NCBI RefSeq assembly: GCF_014206975.1
Contig: NZ_JACHOU010000021.1
Coordinates: 16,361-80,360 of the forward strand
Direction: 5' to 3'
Length of the DNA: 64,000 bases
Source: Aminobacter aganoensis
Lineage (GTDB): Bacteria; Pseudomonadota; Alphaproteobacteria; Rhizobiales; Rhizobiaceae
A program made the position numbers and the translations under genes. This document shows, piece after piece, positions 33,860 through 43,646 of this stretch. Below the pieces are notes generated by a model that was given only the letters and a program-made list of their open reading frames with translations, searched no databases and had not been told where the DNA came from. Position 1 is the stretch's first letter; each line of letters starts with the position of its first letter.

Positions 33860-34191
33860 GGTTTTCTGTCCTCGCCCACATCCGCAACAGCATTGTGCAC
33901 GCCAGCGCGATCGCTTCGGTCACAATGTTGACCGCCGTTCCCGCGCGGGCAGCCGGCTCCTCCATGCCGTGGGAGGAGCCGCTTCAGCAGATCCTCGAAT
34001 CGATCGAAGGGCCGGTGGCCAAGATTGTCGCGGTGATCATCATCATCGTGACCGGCCTTACGCTCGCCTTCGGCGACACGGCCGGCGGCTTTCGGCGGTT
34101 GATCCAGATCGTCTTCGGCCTGTCGATCGCCTTCGCGGCGAGCTCCTTCTTCCTGTCCTTCTTCTCCTTCGGCGGCGGAGCGCTGGTGTGA
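33856..34191 (+). CDS. trbC: TrbC, VirB2-type conjugative pilin
   Basis: A 111-residue propilin. There is an N-terminal signal segment (about 10-30, ending near ARAAG), then GPVAKIVAVIIIIVTGLTLAFGD and FRRLIQIVFGLSIAFAASSFF, the two membrane helices of the pilin. It is likely processed by the TraF peptidase encoded at 26.1 kb. It overlaps both neighbours (TGATG at the end). Confidence 0.9.
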   Translation: MRFSVLAHIRNSIVHASAIASVTMLTAVPARAAGSSMPWEEPLQQILESIEGPVAKIVAVIIIIVTGLTLAFGDTAGGFRRLIQIVFGLSIAFAASSFFLSFFSFGGGALV

Positions 34192-34457
34192 TGCTCGAAG
34201 ACGAGGTCCGCGGCTTCTTCGCGCCGGTGCATCGGGCGCTGACCGAGCCGATCCTGCTCGGCGGCGCTCCCCGCGCGGTCGCCATCGCCAACGGCACGCT
34301 CGCCGGTGCGGTGGGCCTCGGCCTGCGGCTGTGGCTCGCCGGCCTTGTCATCTGGGCGATCGGACACTTCGCGGCGGTCTGGGCCGCGAAGCGCGACGCG
34401 CAGTTCGTCGATGTCGTTCGCCGGCACGTCCGCTATCCGACCCATCTCGGCGTGTGA
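34191..34457 (+). CDS. trbD: TrbD, VirB3-type inner-membrane protein
   Basis: An 88-residue protein, VHRALTEPILLGGAPRAVAIANGTLAGAVGLGLRLWLAGLVIWAIGHF, the typical TrbD/VirB3 layout with two close membrane helices. It works with TrbE in pilus biogenesis. The ATG at 34191 overlaps the trbC stop by one base. Confidence 0.9.
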   Translation: MLEDEVRGFFAPVHRALTEPILLGGAPRAVAIANGTLAGAVGLGLRLWLAGLVIWAIGHFAAVWAAKRDAQFVDVVRRHVRYPTHLGV

Positions 34458-34466
34458 GGCAATTTC

Positions 34467-36974
34467 ATGATGCATCTCGCCGAATACAGGAAGAAGAGCA
34501 CCCTGCTTGCTGACTATCTGCCGTGGGCCGCACTCGTCGCGCCGGGCGTCGTGCTCAACAAGGATGGCTCCTTCCAGCGCACTGCACGTTTTCGCGGTCC
34601 CGACCTCGACAGCGCCACGCCGGCCGAGCTGGTCGGCACGACCGCGCGGCTGAACAACGCGCTGCGCCGACTGGGCTCCGGCTGGGCGATCTTCGTCGAG
34701 GCGCAGCGCAACCCGGCGACCGACTATCCGGAAAGCCTGTTTCCGGACTCGGCGTCCGCGCTGATCGAAATCGAGCGGCGCGAGCAGTTCGAGGACAGCG
34801 GCGTCCTGTTCGAGTCGAGCTACTTCCTCACCTTTGTCTGGCTGCCGCCGGCCGAGGAAGCCTCGCGCATGGAAAGCTGGCTCTACGAGGGCCGCGAGAA
34901 GGCCGGCATTGATCCTTGGGAGTTGCTCAAGGGTTTCGTCGATCGCACCGACCGGGTGCTCAGCCTGGTCGAGGGTTTTGTTCCGGAGGCCGAATGGCTC
35001 GATGACGCCGAGACGCTGACCTACCTGCACTCGACCATCTCGACGAAGCGGCATGGTGTCCGCGTGCCGGAAACCCCGATGCACCTTGACGCGCTTCTGG
35101 CCGATCAGCCGCTTGCCGGTGGGCTTGAGCCGCGCCTTGGCGATTTCCACCTGCGCACTCTCACAATCATCGGATTCCCGACCACGACGTTTCCGGGAAT
35201 CCTCGACGACCTCAATCGCATGAGCTTCCTCTACCGTTGGTCGACCCGGGCGATCATGCTCGACAAGATCGACGCCACGCGGCTCGTCACCAAGATCAGA
35301 CGGCAGTGGTTCGCCAAGCGGAAATCCGTCGCGGCCATCATCAAGGAGGTGATGACCAACGAGGCCTCGGTGCTGCTCGACACCGATGCTGCAAACAAGG
35401 CGGCAGACGCCGATGCGGCTCTGCAGGATCTCGGCTCGGACCAGATCGGCGAGGCCTACGTCACCGCCACCGTTACGGTCTGGGACGCCGACGCGAGCAT
35501 AGCCGACGAGAAGCTGCGACTGGTCGAGAAGGTCATCCAATCACGCGACTTCACGGCGATCATCGAGAGGGTCAATGCGATCGAGGCCTGGCTCGGCAGC
35601 ATTCCCGGCCACGTCTATGCGAACGTCCGACAGCCGCCGATCTCGACATTGAACCTCGCCCACATGATCCCGCTGTCGGCGGTATGGGCGGGGCCGGCGA
35701 GCGACGAGCATTTTGGCGCGCCGCCGCTCTTCTACGCCAAGACCGAAGGCGCCACCCCGTTCCGCTTCTCGCTGCATGTCGGCGATGTCGGCCATACGCT
35801 TGTCGTCGGCCCGACGGGCGCTGGCAAGTCCGTGCTGCTCGCGCTGATGGCGCTGCAGTTCCGCCGCTACGAGAACAGCCAGATCTTCGCCTTCGACTTC
35901 GGCGGCTCGATCCGCGCCGCCACGCTGGCAATGGGCGGAGATTGGGAGGACCTTGGTGGCAACGCCGTCCGCTATCGCGAGGACGACGATCCGCTGACGC
36001 AGCTCGCGCTTTCCGATCTCGGAAGCGGAACGAGCACGGTTGCCCTTCAGCCGCTCGCCGGCATCCACCGCACGCCGGAGCGGGCATGGACCGCCGACTG
36101 GCTGGTCGACATTCTCGCACGGGAAGGCGTGGCCGCGACCCTGGAGGTGAAGGAGCACCTGTGGTCGGCGCTGACGTCGCTGGCGTCCGCGCCGGTCGCG
36201 GAGCGGACGCTCACAGGACTTTCGGTGCTGCTGCAATCATCGGCGCTGAAGCAGGCGCTGCGGCCATACTGTCTCGGCGGCGCCTACGGTCGGCTGCTCG
36301 ATGCCGAAGAGGAGCATCTTGGAGATGCGTCCGTCCAGGCGTTTGAAACGGAAGGCCTGATCGGCACCGGCGCCGCGCCCGCCGTGCTCGCTTATCTCTT
36401 CCACCGCATCGAGCAGCGAATGGACGGCCGCCCCACGCTGCTCATCATCGACGAAGGCTGGCTCGCGCTAGACGATGGCGGCTTCGCCGACCAGCTCCGT
36501 GAATGGCTGAAGACGCTCAGGAAGAAGAACGCCTCCGTCGTCTTCGCCACGCAGTCGCTCTCCGACATCGATGGCAGCAGGATCGCGCCGGCGATCGTCG
36601 AGAGCTGCCCGACACGGCTCTTCCTGCCCAACGAGCGCGCTATCGAGCCACAGATCCTTTCCATCTATCGCCGCTTCGGCCTCAACGACCGGCAGATCGA
36701 GATCGTGGCGAGAGCGACGCCGAAACGCGACTATTACTGCCAGTCGCGCCGCGGCAACCGGCTGTTCGAGCTGGGCCTCGGGCCGATAGCGCTCGCGCTT
36801 TGCGCAGCATCGGCGAAGACCGACCAGGCGGCTATCGAGCGCACCCTGGCCGAAGCCGGCTCGCAATACTTCCTCGGGGCATGGCTCGCTCATCGCGGCC
36901 TCGCCTGGGCGGCCGACCTCATCCCCGACCTCACCAACGTCATCGACCAATCCGCAAAGGAGACTTCGCCATGA
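34467..36974 (+). CDS. trbE: TrbE, VirB4-type ATPase
   Basis: An 835-residue T4SS ATPase. The N-terminal CagE/VirB4 domain (LPWAALVAPGVVLNKDGSFQ) leads to Walker A GPTGAGKS at 448-455, Walker B LLIIDEGWLALDD, and the SVVFATQSLSDI motif. Length is normal. It energises substrate transfer and pilus assembly at the inner membrane. The start MM at 34467 lies 9 bases after trbD, and the end overlaps trbJ by four bases. Confidence 0.94.
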   Translation: MMHLAEYRKKSTLLADYLPWAALVAPGVVLNKDGSFQRTARFRGPDLDSATPAELVGTTARLNNALRRLGSGWAIFVEAQRNPATDYPESLFPDSASALIEIERREQFEDSGVLFESSYFLTFVWLPPAEEASRMESWLYEGREKAGIDPWELLKGFVDRTDRVLSLVEGFVPEAEWLDDAETLTYLHSTISTKRHGVRVPETPMHLDALLADQPLAGGLEPRLGDFHLRTLTIIGFPTTTFPGILDDLNRMSFLYRWSTRAIMLDKIDATRLVTKIRRQWFAKRKSVAAIIKEVMTNEASVLLDTDAANKAADADAALQDLGSDQIGEAYVTATVTVWDADASIADEKLRLVEKVIQSRDFTAIIERVNAIEAWLGSIPGHVYANVRQPPISTLNLAHMIPLSAVWAGPASDEHFGAPPLFYAKTEGATPFRFSLHVGDVGHTLVVGPTGAGKSVLLALMALQFRRYENSQIFAFDFGGSIRAATLAMGGDWEDLGGNAVRYREDDDPLTQLALSDLGSGTSTVALQPLAGIHRTPERAWTADWLVDILAREGVAATLEVKEHLWSALTSLASAPVAERTLTGLSVLLQSSALKQALRPYCLGGAYGRLLDAEEEHLGDASVQAFETEGLIGTGAAPAVLAYLFHRIEQRMDGRPTLLIIDEGWLALDDGGFADQLREWLKTLRKKNASVVFATQSLSDIDGSRIAPAIVESCPTRLFLPNERAIEPQILSIYRRFGLNDRQIEIVARATPKRDYYCQSRRGNRLFELGLGPIALALCAASAKTDQAAIERTLAEAGSQYFLGAWLAHRGLAWAADLIPDLTNVIDQSAKETSP

Positions 36975-37711
36975 GTCCCATTTCTGTCCGCATTCGCCGT
37001 ATCGCAATGGCGACACTCGTCGCCGGCACCGCAATATCCGCGCAGCCAGCTTCGGCGCTCACAGTCTACGATCCCTGGAACCACGCGGAGAACATCCTGA
37101 GCGCGGCACGGGCGCTGGAGCAGATCAACAATCAGGTGACCTCGCTCGCCAACGAGGCGCAGATGCTGATCAACGATGCGATGAACCTCACCTCGCTGCC
37201 GACATCGGTGCTCGACCAGATCGAAGGCAATTTCGCCGATATGAAGGGCCTGCTCGATCAAGCCGAGAAGCTTGCCTACAGCGTCGACGACATCGAGGAG
37301 CAATTCTCGTCGACCTTCGAGGATTTCGCGGTTGACAAGACGGGCGCTCAGCTTGTCGACGGCGCGCGCGAGCGCTGGCAGGAATCGCTCTCCGCCTTCG
37401 AGCATTCCCTGAAGGCAGGCGCGGTCGCCGTCGACAACATCGATGCCATCGAGCGGCAGACGAGCAGCCTGGTCGGCGCAAGCAAGTCGGCGGTCGGCAT
37501 CCTGCAGGCGACACAGGCCGGCAATGAGCTGCTTGCCGTGCAGGCCCAGCAGCTCACGGACCTTACCGCGATGCTGGCCGCGCAGGGTCGCGCCGACGCT
37601 CTTGAGCAGGCCCGGCTTGCCGCCGCGCAGGAGCAGGCGCGCGAGCAGTTCGGCCGCTTCATGGCCGGCCGAAGCTACAGCGCGTCCAGCGTGCGCATGT
37701 TCCACGACTGA
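36971..37711 (+). CDS. trbJ: TrbJ, VirB5-type pilus-associated protein
   Basis: A 246-residue secreted protein with a clear signal peptide (MATLVAGTAISAQPASALT). The mature part begins VYDPWNHAENILSAARALEQINNQV, the family signature, and continues as long helices. Thought to form the pilus tip or periplasmic part. It begins in an ATGA overlap with trbE. Confidence 0.92.
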   Translation: MSPISVRIRRIAMATLVAGTAISAQPASALTVYDPWNHAENILSAARALEQINNQVTSLANEAQMLINDAMNLTSLPTSVLDQIEGNFADMKGLLDQAEKLAYSVDDIEEQFSSTFEDFAVDKTGAQLVDGARERWQESLSAFEHSLKAGAVAVDNIDAIERQTSSLVGASKSAVGILQATQAGNELLAVQAQQLTDLTAMLAAQGRADALEQARLAAAQEQAREQFGRFMAGRSYSASSVRMFHD

Positions 37712-37725
37712 GGAGCCTGCCAGCG

Positions 37726-38100
37726 ATGGACTCGAAGATCGCCGCCCGGATGATTGCCGTTCTCGCCCTTGGCGCGGCCATGACAGCCGCGGTCATGGCC
37801 TTGCGCGGCGACGGCACGGAGGATGCCGCCCCCCATAGCCTCCGCCGTCCGGGCGGCGAGCCCGCCATTGCCGAACTGGTCCGCTGCCGCGATCTCGGCA
37901 TGGCCGCCGCCAACGATCCGATCTGCCGGAAGGCATGGGCGGAGAACCGCCGCCGTTTCCTTCAGTCCCGTGAACCGGAGCGCTCCGTTACGCCGAAACC
38001 GGAACGACCGGCAACGCCGAGGGCCGAGCGGTTCGGCGACGGCGAGGCAGGAAAGCCGAAGGCGACCGTTCCGCCAATCAACCTGCCGGTGTCGCCATGA
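37726..38100 (+). CDS. TrbK-alt, putative entry exclusion protein
   Basis: A 124-residue protein with one N-terminal membrane segment (MIAVLALGAAMTAAVMAL). The conserved central piece is GGEPAIAELVRCRDLGMAAANDPICRKAWAENRRRF with two Cys, and the tail is a proline-rich periplasmic segment. It fits the TrbK-alt family, which sits at the trbK position in rhizobial operons and presumably blocks entry of identical elements. Fifteen bases after trbJ and overlapping trbL. Confidence 0.85.
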   Translation: MDSKIAARMIAVLALGAAMTAAVMALRGDGTEDAAPHSLRRPGGEPAIAELVRCRDLGMAAANDPICRKAWAENRRRFLQSREPERSVTPKPERPATPRAERFGDGEAGKPKATVPPINLPVSP

Positions 38101-39449
38101 ACGATGTCGGCGTCATCGACCGGTTCCTGGAGACCTTCACCTCCTACATCGATTCCGGCTTCGGCCTGCTCGGCGGCGAGGTGGCGTTCCTCACCACCAC
38201 GCTGATTGTCATCGACATCACCCTGGCCGGCCTGTTCTGGGCCTGGGGCGCCGACGAGGACGTGCTCCAGCGGCTGATCAGGAAGACGTTCTATATCGGT
38301 TTCTTCGCCTTCATCATCGGCAACTTCAACCGTCTCGCCGGGATCGTGTTCGAGAGTTTCTCTGGGCTCGGCCTGCAGGCAGGAGGCGGATCGCTCTCCG
38401 GTGCCGAGCTTCTCCAGCCCGGCCGCGTCGCGCAGGTCGGCATCGACGCCGGCAACCCCATCCTCGAGGCCGCCGGCGAGTTGATGGGATACGTCTCCTT
38501 CTTCGAGAATTTCGTGCAGATCATGGTGCTGCTGATCGCCTGGGCGATCGTGCTGATCGCCTTCTTCATCCTCGCCGTACAGATCTTCGTCACGCTGATC
38601 GAGTTCAAGCTGACTTCGCTCGCCGGCTTCGTGCTCATCCCCTTCGCGCTGTTCAACAAGACCGCGTTCCTTGCAGAGAAAGTCCTCGGCAACATCGTCG
38701 CCTCGGGCGTCAAGATCCTGGTGCTTGCCGTCATCGTCGGCATTGGCTCCGGCCTGTTCGGCGAATTCACCTCCGGGTTTGCCGACCAGCCGACGATCAC
38801 CGATGCGCTGGCGCTGGTGCTCGGCGCGCTGTCATTGATGGGCCTCTCCATCTTCGGTCCCGGCATTGCCACGGGCCTCGTCTCCGGCGCGCCGCAGCTC
38901 GGCGCGGGCGCGGCGGTCGGCACTGGCCTTGCCGCCGCTGGTTTGGGGGCTGCCGGCTACATGGGGGCCCGCGCCGGATTGAGTGGTGCCGCAACGGCCG
39001 TAGGTGCCGGTGGCCGCATGTCGGCGTCGGCCGCACGTGGCGGGGCGCATCTCTCCGGCAGCACGTCGGCCGCCTACGGCCTTGCCGCCTCAATGTCCGG
39101 TCAGAGCGGCTCAAGTGGCGTCGGCGCCGGTATCGGAGGTGTGGCTCGCGTCGGCGGTTCAGCAGCCGTGCAGCCCGTCAGGCGGGTCATGTCGCGCGCC
39201 GCTCAATCCATGTCATCCAGCTTTCGCGCAGGACAGGCCGGCGCATGGTCCGTCACCGGCGGCCAGTCGCCTGCCGCCAGCGAATCCGACACTACTGCCT
39301 CGCCCTCGACGCCGCCGGCTTGGGCCGCCCGCATGAAGCAGGCCGGCAGGGCACATCACGGCGCAAGCGTTGCCGCCCACACCATCCGCTCCGGCGATCA
39401 CGGCGGCGGCTCGATGTCCGTTCCCCTCGATCAGGATGACCGCAAATGA
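38097..39449 (+). CDS. trbL: TrbL, VirB6-type polytopic channel protein
   Basis: A 450-residue protein with six or more membrane segments between about residues 30 and 280 (e.g. LTTTLIVIDITLAGLFWAWG, FYIGFFAFIIGNF). A Gly/Ala/Ser-rich soluble tail follows from 300 to the end. This is the usual TrbL plan. It forms part of the inner-membrane channel. Overlaps trbK-alt and trbF by four bases each. Confidence 0.92.
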   Translation: MNDVGVIDRFLETFTSYIDSGFGLLGGEVAFLTTTLIVIDITLAGLFWAWGADEDVLQRLIRKTFYIGFFAFIIGNFNRLAGIVFESFSGLGLQAGGGSLSGAELLQPGRVAQVGIDAGNPILEAAGELMGYVSFFENFVQIMVLLIAWAIVLIAFFILAVQIFVTLIEFKLTSLAGFVLIPFALFNKTAFLAEKVLGNIVASGVKILVLAVIVGIGSGLFGEFTSGFADQPTITDALALVLGALSLMGLSIFGPGIATGLVSGAPQLGAGAAVGTGLAAAGLGAAGYMGARAGLSGAATAVGAGGRMSASAARGGAHLSGSTSAAYGLAASMSGQSGSSGVGAGIGGVARVGGSAAVQPVRRVMSRAAQSMSSSFRAGQAGAWSVTGGQSPAASESDTTASPSTPPAWAARMKQAGRAHHGASVAAHTIRSGDHGGGSMSVPLDQDDRK

Positions 39450-40135
39450 AGCTCTTCAAGAAGCCCTCCGTGCGCTATGCGCGCACGCCCGAGCCGGAGA
39501 CGCCGTACCAGCGCGCCGCGCAGACTTGGGACGAGCGCATCGGCTCGGCCCGGGTGCAGGCGACAAACTGGCGGCTGATGGCCTTCGGCTCGTTGGTCCT
39601 GGCCGGCGGCTTCGCGGTCGCGCTCGTCTGGCAATCCACGCGCGGCACCGTCGTTCCCTGGATTGTGCAGGTGGATCGCTTCGGCGAGGCTCAGGCTGTC
39701 GCGCCGGCTGTCGCTGACTACCGCCCGACCGATCCGCAGATCGCATGGCATCTCGCCCGCTTCATTGAGCAGGTGAGGAGCATTCCCGCTGACCCTATCA
39801 TCGTGCGACAGAGCTGGCTGCGCGCCTACGAGTTTACCACCGACCGCGGCGCCGTCGCGCTCAACGACTACGCCCGCACCAACGACCCGTTCACCAAGGT
39901 CGACAAGCAGCAAATCGCCGTCGACATCTCCAGCGTCATCCGCGCGTCGCCGGACTCATTCCGCGTCGCCTGGACCGAGCGCCGCTACGAGAACGGCCAG
40001 CTCGCTGCGACCGACCGCTGGACTGCGATCCTCACCGTCGTGATCGAGCGGCCGCGCACGGCCGACAGGCTGAGGGCGAACCCTCTCGGCGTCTACGTCA
40101 ACGCAATCAACTGGTCGAGGGAGTTGGGATCATGA
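39446..40135 (+). CDS. trbF: TrbF, VirB8-type inner-membrane assembly protein
   Basis: A 229-residue bitopic protein. One membrane segment (about 50-68, LMAFGSLVLAGGFAVALVW) is followed by a periplasmic NTF2-like domain with HLARFIEQVRSIPADPIIVRQSWLRAYEFTT and WTERRYENGQL. Nucleates the T4SS. Overlaps trbL and trbG. Confidence 0.92.
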   Translation: MKLFKKPSVRYARTPEPETPYQRAAQTWDERIGSARVQATNWRLMAFGSLVLAGGFAVALVWQSTRGTVVPWIVQVDRFGEAQAVAPAVADYRPTDPQIAWHLARFIEQVRSIPADPIIVRQSWLRAYEFTTDRGAVALNDYARTNDPFTKVDKQQIAVDISSVIRASPDSFRVAWTERRYENGQLAATDRWTAILTVVIERPRTADRLRANPLGVYVNAINWSRELGS

Positions 40136-41196
40136 GTCGCCCAAGAAAAGAAATCGCGCGCGGGAAGAAGTCACCTCGCTCTTTGCCGCTGGTCATCGCC
40201 TTGTCGGCAGCGACCGCGCTTGCCGGCTGTGCAAAGAAATACATCCCGCCGGAGATCGACTACGACGATGCCGCGCCCGCCGTGCTCATTGCCGACCCGC
40301 CTGGACCGGTGCACGTGGTGGAGACACCGAAGCCGTTGCCGCTGCCCGGCCAGTTGAAGCCGGTCGCGACGGGCAAGGAGAAACCGGAACCGGCCGATCC
40401 GAAGGCCCGCATCATGAGTGCGAACGAGGCGGCCCGCATGCAGCCCGTCCGCGACGGATTCATCAACGCCGTGCAGGTTTATCCCTTCTCGCCCGGCGCG
40501 CTCTATCAGGTCTATGCCGCGCCCGGACAGGTGACGGATATCGCGCTGCAGCCCGGCGAGGGGCTTGTCGGCTCCGGCCCGGTCGCCGCCGGCGACACAG
40601 TCCGCTGGATCATCGGCGATACCGAGAGCGGGACAGGGGATAGGCGGCAGGTTCATATCCTGGTGAAACCGACGCGGCCGGATCTTCAGACCAACCTCGT
40701 GATCAACACCGACCGCCGCACCTACCATCTGGAGCTGCGCTCGACCGCCTCGACCTACATGGCTTCCGTTTCGTGGAACTATCCGCAGGACCAGTTGATC
40801 GCGCTTCGCCGGCAGAATCTTCGCGCGGCCGAAGCTCAGTCGGTCGCTGCCGGGGTCGACATCTCGAAGCTTAACTTCAGATATCGCATTGAGGGCGACG
40901 CCGCGCCCTGGCGACCGCTGCGCGCCTTCGACGACGGATCGAAGGTCTACGTCGAGTTCCCGCCGGGAATCGCGCAGGGCGAAATGCCGCCGCTCTTCGT
41001 CATCGGCCCTTCCGGCAAGTCCGAGCTGGTCAACTACCGCGCCCGCCAGAACTACTATGTTGTCGACCGGCTGTTCGCGGCCGCCGAGCTGCGTCTCGGC
41101 GACAAGGATTCCGAGCGCCGCGTGCGCATCGTGCGTACGGACGGCAGGAAGGTGACGCGGAGGACGGCGCTGTTCTCCGGAGGAGAAGGGCGATGA
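40132..41196 (+). CDS. trbG: TrbG, VirB9-type outer-membrane channel lipoprotein
   Basis: A 354-residue protein with an export segment and lipobox LAGC (about residue 33). A proline-rich linker leads to the VirB9 region: FSPGALYQVYAAPGQVTDIALQPGE and NLVINTDRRTYHLELRSTASTYMASVSWNYP. Forms the outer-membrane core complex with TrbI. Overlaps trbF and trbI by four bases. Confidence 0.92.
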   Translation: MSRPRKEIARGKKSPRSLPLVIALSAATALAGCAKKYIPPEIDYDDAAPAVLIADPPGPVHVVETPKPLPLPGQLKPVATGKEKPEPADPKARIMSANEAARMQPVRDGFINAVQVYPFSPGALYQVYAAPGQVTDIALQPGEGLVGSGPVAAGDTVRWIIGDTESGTGDRRQVHILVKPTRPDLQTNLVINTDRRTYHLELRSTASTYMASVSWNYPQDQLIALRRQNLRAAEAQSVAAGVDISKLNFRYRIEGDAAPWRPLRAFDDGSKVYVEFPPGIAQGEMPPLFVIGPSGKSELVNYRARQNYYVVDRLFAAAELRLGDKDSERRVRIVRTDGRKVTRRTALFSGGEGR

Positions 41197-42422
41197 CCGA
41201 CGCGCCAAACTCGCCTGCCGGAGACATCCGGGGCGACCTGCGCCTCCGGCCGGAGCCTACCCGCGTCATGCGCCTCTCGCGCAAGGTGCTGGTCGGCCTC
41301 GGCGGCGTCAGCGCCATCGCCGTAACGGGCGCGCTGCTCTGGGCTCTCGACACAAGTCGGAGGGGCGGCGAGCAACCCTCCGAGCTTTACACCACCGACA
41401 ACCGCACCACGGCCGACGGGCTGCAGATCCTGCCACGAGACTACACCGGCCTGCCGCGACCGGAGGTGCCCGAACTGGGGCCGCCACTGCCGGGCGACCT
41501 CGGTCGGCCGATCCGCCGCGCGCAGGAGCGCGGCCAGCCCGTGCCGCCGCCCGACATCCGCACGCCGCGCGCCGATCCCGAGGAGCAGCGCCGGCTTGCC
41601 GAGATCGAGGCCGCCCGTATCGCCAAGCTGTTTACCGACAGCCGCGGAGAACGCGCGGCCGCGGGTCAGGTTGTAGAGACCAACGCGCCTGGCACCGATC
41701 CGTCGACCGACCTGACGGCCTCGGAAGGGCCGCCATCGCTCGATGAGGGATCGGTGCAGAACATGCAGGATCGCAAGCTTGCCTTCGTCAACGCGGAGAT
41801 AGACCGGCGCACGGTCAGTCCCGACCGCGTTCAGGCTAAGGCCTCGCCTCATGTAGTGCAGGCCGGCACCATTATTCCGGCAGCGCTGATCACCGGTATC
41901 AATTCCGATCTGCCCGGCCAAATCACCGCGCAGGTCACAGCGCACGTCTTCGACAGCCCGACAGGATCGTATCTGCTAATCCCGCAGGGAGCGCGGCTAG
42001 TCGGCCAATACGACAGCCAGGTCGCTTTCGGCCAGCGCCGCGTCCTGCTCGTGTGGAACCGCATCGTCATGCCCGACGGAACCTCCATCGTGCTGGAGCG
42101 GCTTCCGGGCACCGACACCGGAGGGTTCTCCGGTCTGGAGGACAAGGTCGACCATCATTGGGGTCAGCTTTTCCGCGCCGCCATGCTCTCCACGCTGCTT
42201 GGCATCGGCACGCAGCTCTCGATCGACGAGGAGAGCGAGATCGCGCGCGCCATCCGCGAGAGCGCGCAGGATTCCGTGTCCGACATCGGCGAGCAGATCG
42301 TGCTGCGCCAACTCAATATCCAGCCGACCTTGACGGTGCGGCCGGGCTTCCCAATCCGCGTCATCGTCAATCGGGACTTGGTGATGCAGCCCTACGAGGG
42401 CGTGCCGAAAGAACCATCGTGA
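41193..42422 (+). CDS. trbI: TrbI, VirB10-type channel protein
   Basis: A 409-residue protein spanning the envelope. The inner-membrane helix is at about 30-50 (VLVGLGGVSAIAVTGALLWAL). A proline-rich linker (pos. 60-130) and the C-terminal β-barrel domain follow: VQAGTIIPAALITGINSDLPGQITAQV, LLIPQGARLVGQYDSQVAFGQ and FPIRVIVNRDLVM. Last core trb gene; its TGA overlaps the GTG of the DUF2274 gene. Confidence 0.93.
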   Translation: MTDAPNSPAGDIRGDLRLRPEPTRVMRLSRKVLVGLGGVSAIAVTGALLWALDTSRRGGEQPSELYTTDNRTTADGLQILPRDYTGLPRPEVPELGPPLPGDLGRPIRRAQERGQPVPPPDIRTPRADPEEQRRLAEIEAARIAKLFTDSRGERAAAGQVVETNAPGTDPSTDLTASEGPPSLDEGSVQNMQDRKLAFVNAEIDRRTVSPDRVQAKASPHVVQAGTIIPAALITGINSDLPGQITAQVTAHVFDSPTGSYLLIPQGARLVGQYDSQVAFGQRRVLLVWNRIVMPDGTSIVLERLPGTDTGGFSGLEDKVDHHWGQLFRAAMLSTLLGIGTQLSIDEESEIARAIRESAQDSVSDIGEQIVLRQLNIQPTLTVRPGFPIRVIVNRDLVMQPYEGVPKEPS

Positions 42423-42649
42423 CGAAGCTCAAGCTCTCCGCCATCCCCGACGACCGGCCGGTCAAGGTCACGCTCGATCTGCCGGCGGCTCTCCATCGCG
42501 ATCTGGTCGCCTATGCCGCGATCCTCGCCCGCACTGCCGGCGACAAGACACCGCCCGATCCTGCCAAGCTCGTTGCACCTATGCTCCAGCGCTTCATTGC
42601 GACCGACAGGGCATTCGCCAAGGCGCGAAAAGAGCAGAAAATTGGCTAA
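42419..42649 (+). CDS. DUF2274 protein at the end of the trb operon
   Basis: A 76-residue protein, KLKLSAIPDDRPVKVTLDLPAALHRDLVAYAAILA then PAKLVAPMLQRFIATDRAFAKARK, the full DUF2274 family, which has a ribbon-helix-helix-like pattern. It regularly terminates trb operons on rhizobial ICEs. Role unknown; regulation by DNA binding is plausible. Start GTG at 42419 overlaps trbI. Confidence 0.85.
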   Translation: MTKLKLSAIPDDRPVKVTLDLPAALHRDLVAYAAILARTAGDKTPPDPAKLVAPMLQRFIATDRAFAKARKEQKIG

Positions 42650-42678
42650 CGGCACCTACCGCCTTGCACGGTTCTCAG

Positions 42679-43572
42679 TCAGTCTTGCGGATATGTCTCA
42701 CGTAGGAAGGCGACAAACGCCCCAGACACCGGATTCGAGTTATCCGATCGCCAGTGGGCATCATAGCGCAGCCGGACCGACTTGTTCTTGTTCGTGAGTA
42801 CGGACGATACGACGCCTTCGATCAGGCTCGCGGCGTCGCTGTCGGGAAGCAGTGTGACGCCAATCCCTTTTCGGACGAGATTGAGCAGGCTCGATCTGCT
42901 CACGTCATGCCGGACGATGGAGGGAAGGACCGCATCAGTCCCGATTCCACACAGCGTCCAAAACTCCATCGACTGCGAGTTGATTAGGGTCGTCTCTTGG
43001 GCGAGGTCAGCCAAATCGACTTTCTTCCGGCCGGCCAAGGGATGCTCCCCTGCCATCGCCACCACGATGCGATCGCGCCAGAGCGGCAAGGTTTCGGTCG
43101 CGCATCGCCGATCGAATCCATGCGCGATCACCACATCGATTGTGCGGCTGCTGAGACCGGAATGCAGATCCGCGCGCGAAGCCTCCGTGAACCGGACGTC
43201 CACATCCGGTCTGTCTCGAACGAACGCCACGACGGCGTCGACATAGCCGCAGGCCGGCAACGGTGCGTCGATCCCAATCATCAATTGGCCCGCCTCACCA
43301 CGCCCGGTTGCGCCGACACTGGAGATCATGCCGTCCAGGTCCGTCAGCACCCGGCGAAGATTGGCCAGGAAACGCGTGCCGACAGCAGTCGGGCGGACCC
43401 CGCCAGAATGGCGATCGAACAAGGTCACGCCGAGCGTCAACTCAAGATCACGAACACGGCGGCTCAGCGCAGTGTGGTGCATGTTCAGCCGTGTCGACGC
43501 CGCGAGGAAGCTGCCTTCCTCGGCGATCACGAGCACGCATTGAAGCGTGAGAAGACGGATGGATCGTCGCAT
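42679..43572 (-). CDS. LysR-type transcriptional regulator
   Basis: A 297-residue LTTR. The N-terminal winged HTH is LTLQCVLVIAEEGSFLAASTRLNMHHTALSRRVRDLELTLGVTLFDR. The effector-binding domain begins at about 90 with GQLMIGIDAPL. It lies convergent with the trb operon, 29 bases away, and downstream of luxI on the same strand. It marks the start of the cargo region. Its effector is unknown; it could control the catabolic genes to its right or be part of the luxR-luxI transcript. Confidence 0.88.
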   Translation of the reverse strand: MRRSIRLLTLQCVLVIAEEGSFLAASTRLNMHHTALSRRVRDLELTLGVTLFDRHSGGVRPTAVGTRFLANLRRVLTDLDGMISSVGATGRGEAGQLMIGIDAPLPACGYVDAVVAFVRDRPDVDVRFTEASRADLHSGLSSRTIDVVIAHGFDRRCATETLPLWRDRIVVAMAGEHPLAGRKKVDLADLAQETTLINSQSMEFWTLCGIGTDAVLPSIVRHDVSRSSLLNLVRKGIGVTLLPDSDAASLIEGVVSSVLTNKNKSVRLRYDAHWRSDNSNPVSGAFVAFLRETYPQD

Positions 43573-43646
43573 CGTCTATCGCTCCTTCTCCGGCTCGGCC
43601 GCTGTGTGTCTTAAAAAGAGGGACGACAGCGACCGAAGCAGGAAGA

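Noticed and set aside
33984..35540. 518-residue minus-strand frame across trbC-trbE
   Set aside because: Shadow of three overlapping trb genes; no motif.
37823..39439. 538-residue frame overlapping trbK-alt and trbL
   Set aside because: Arg/Arg-rich translation in the +1 frame of trbL; trbL itself has clear membrane segments.
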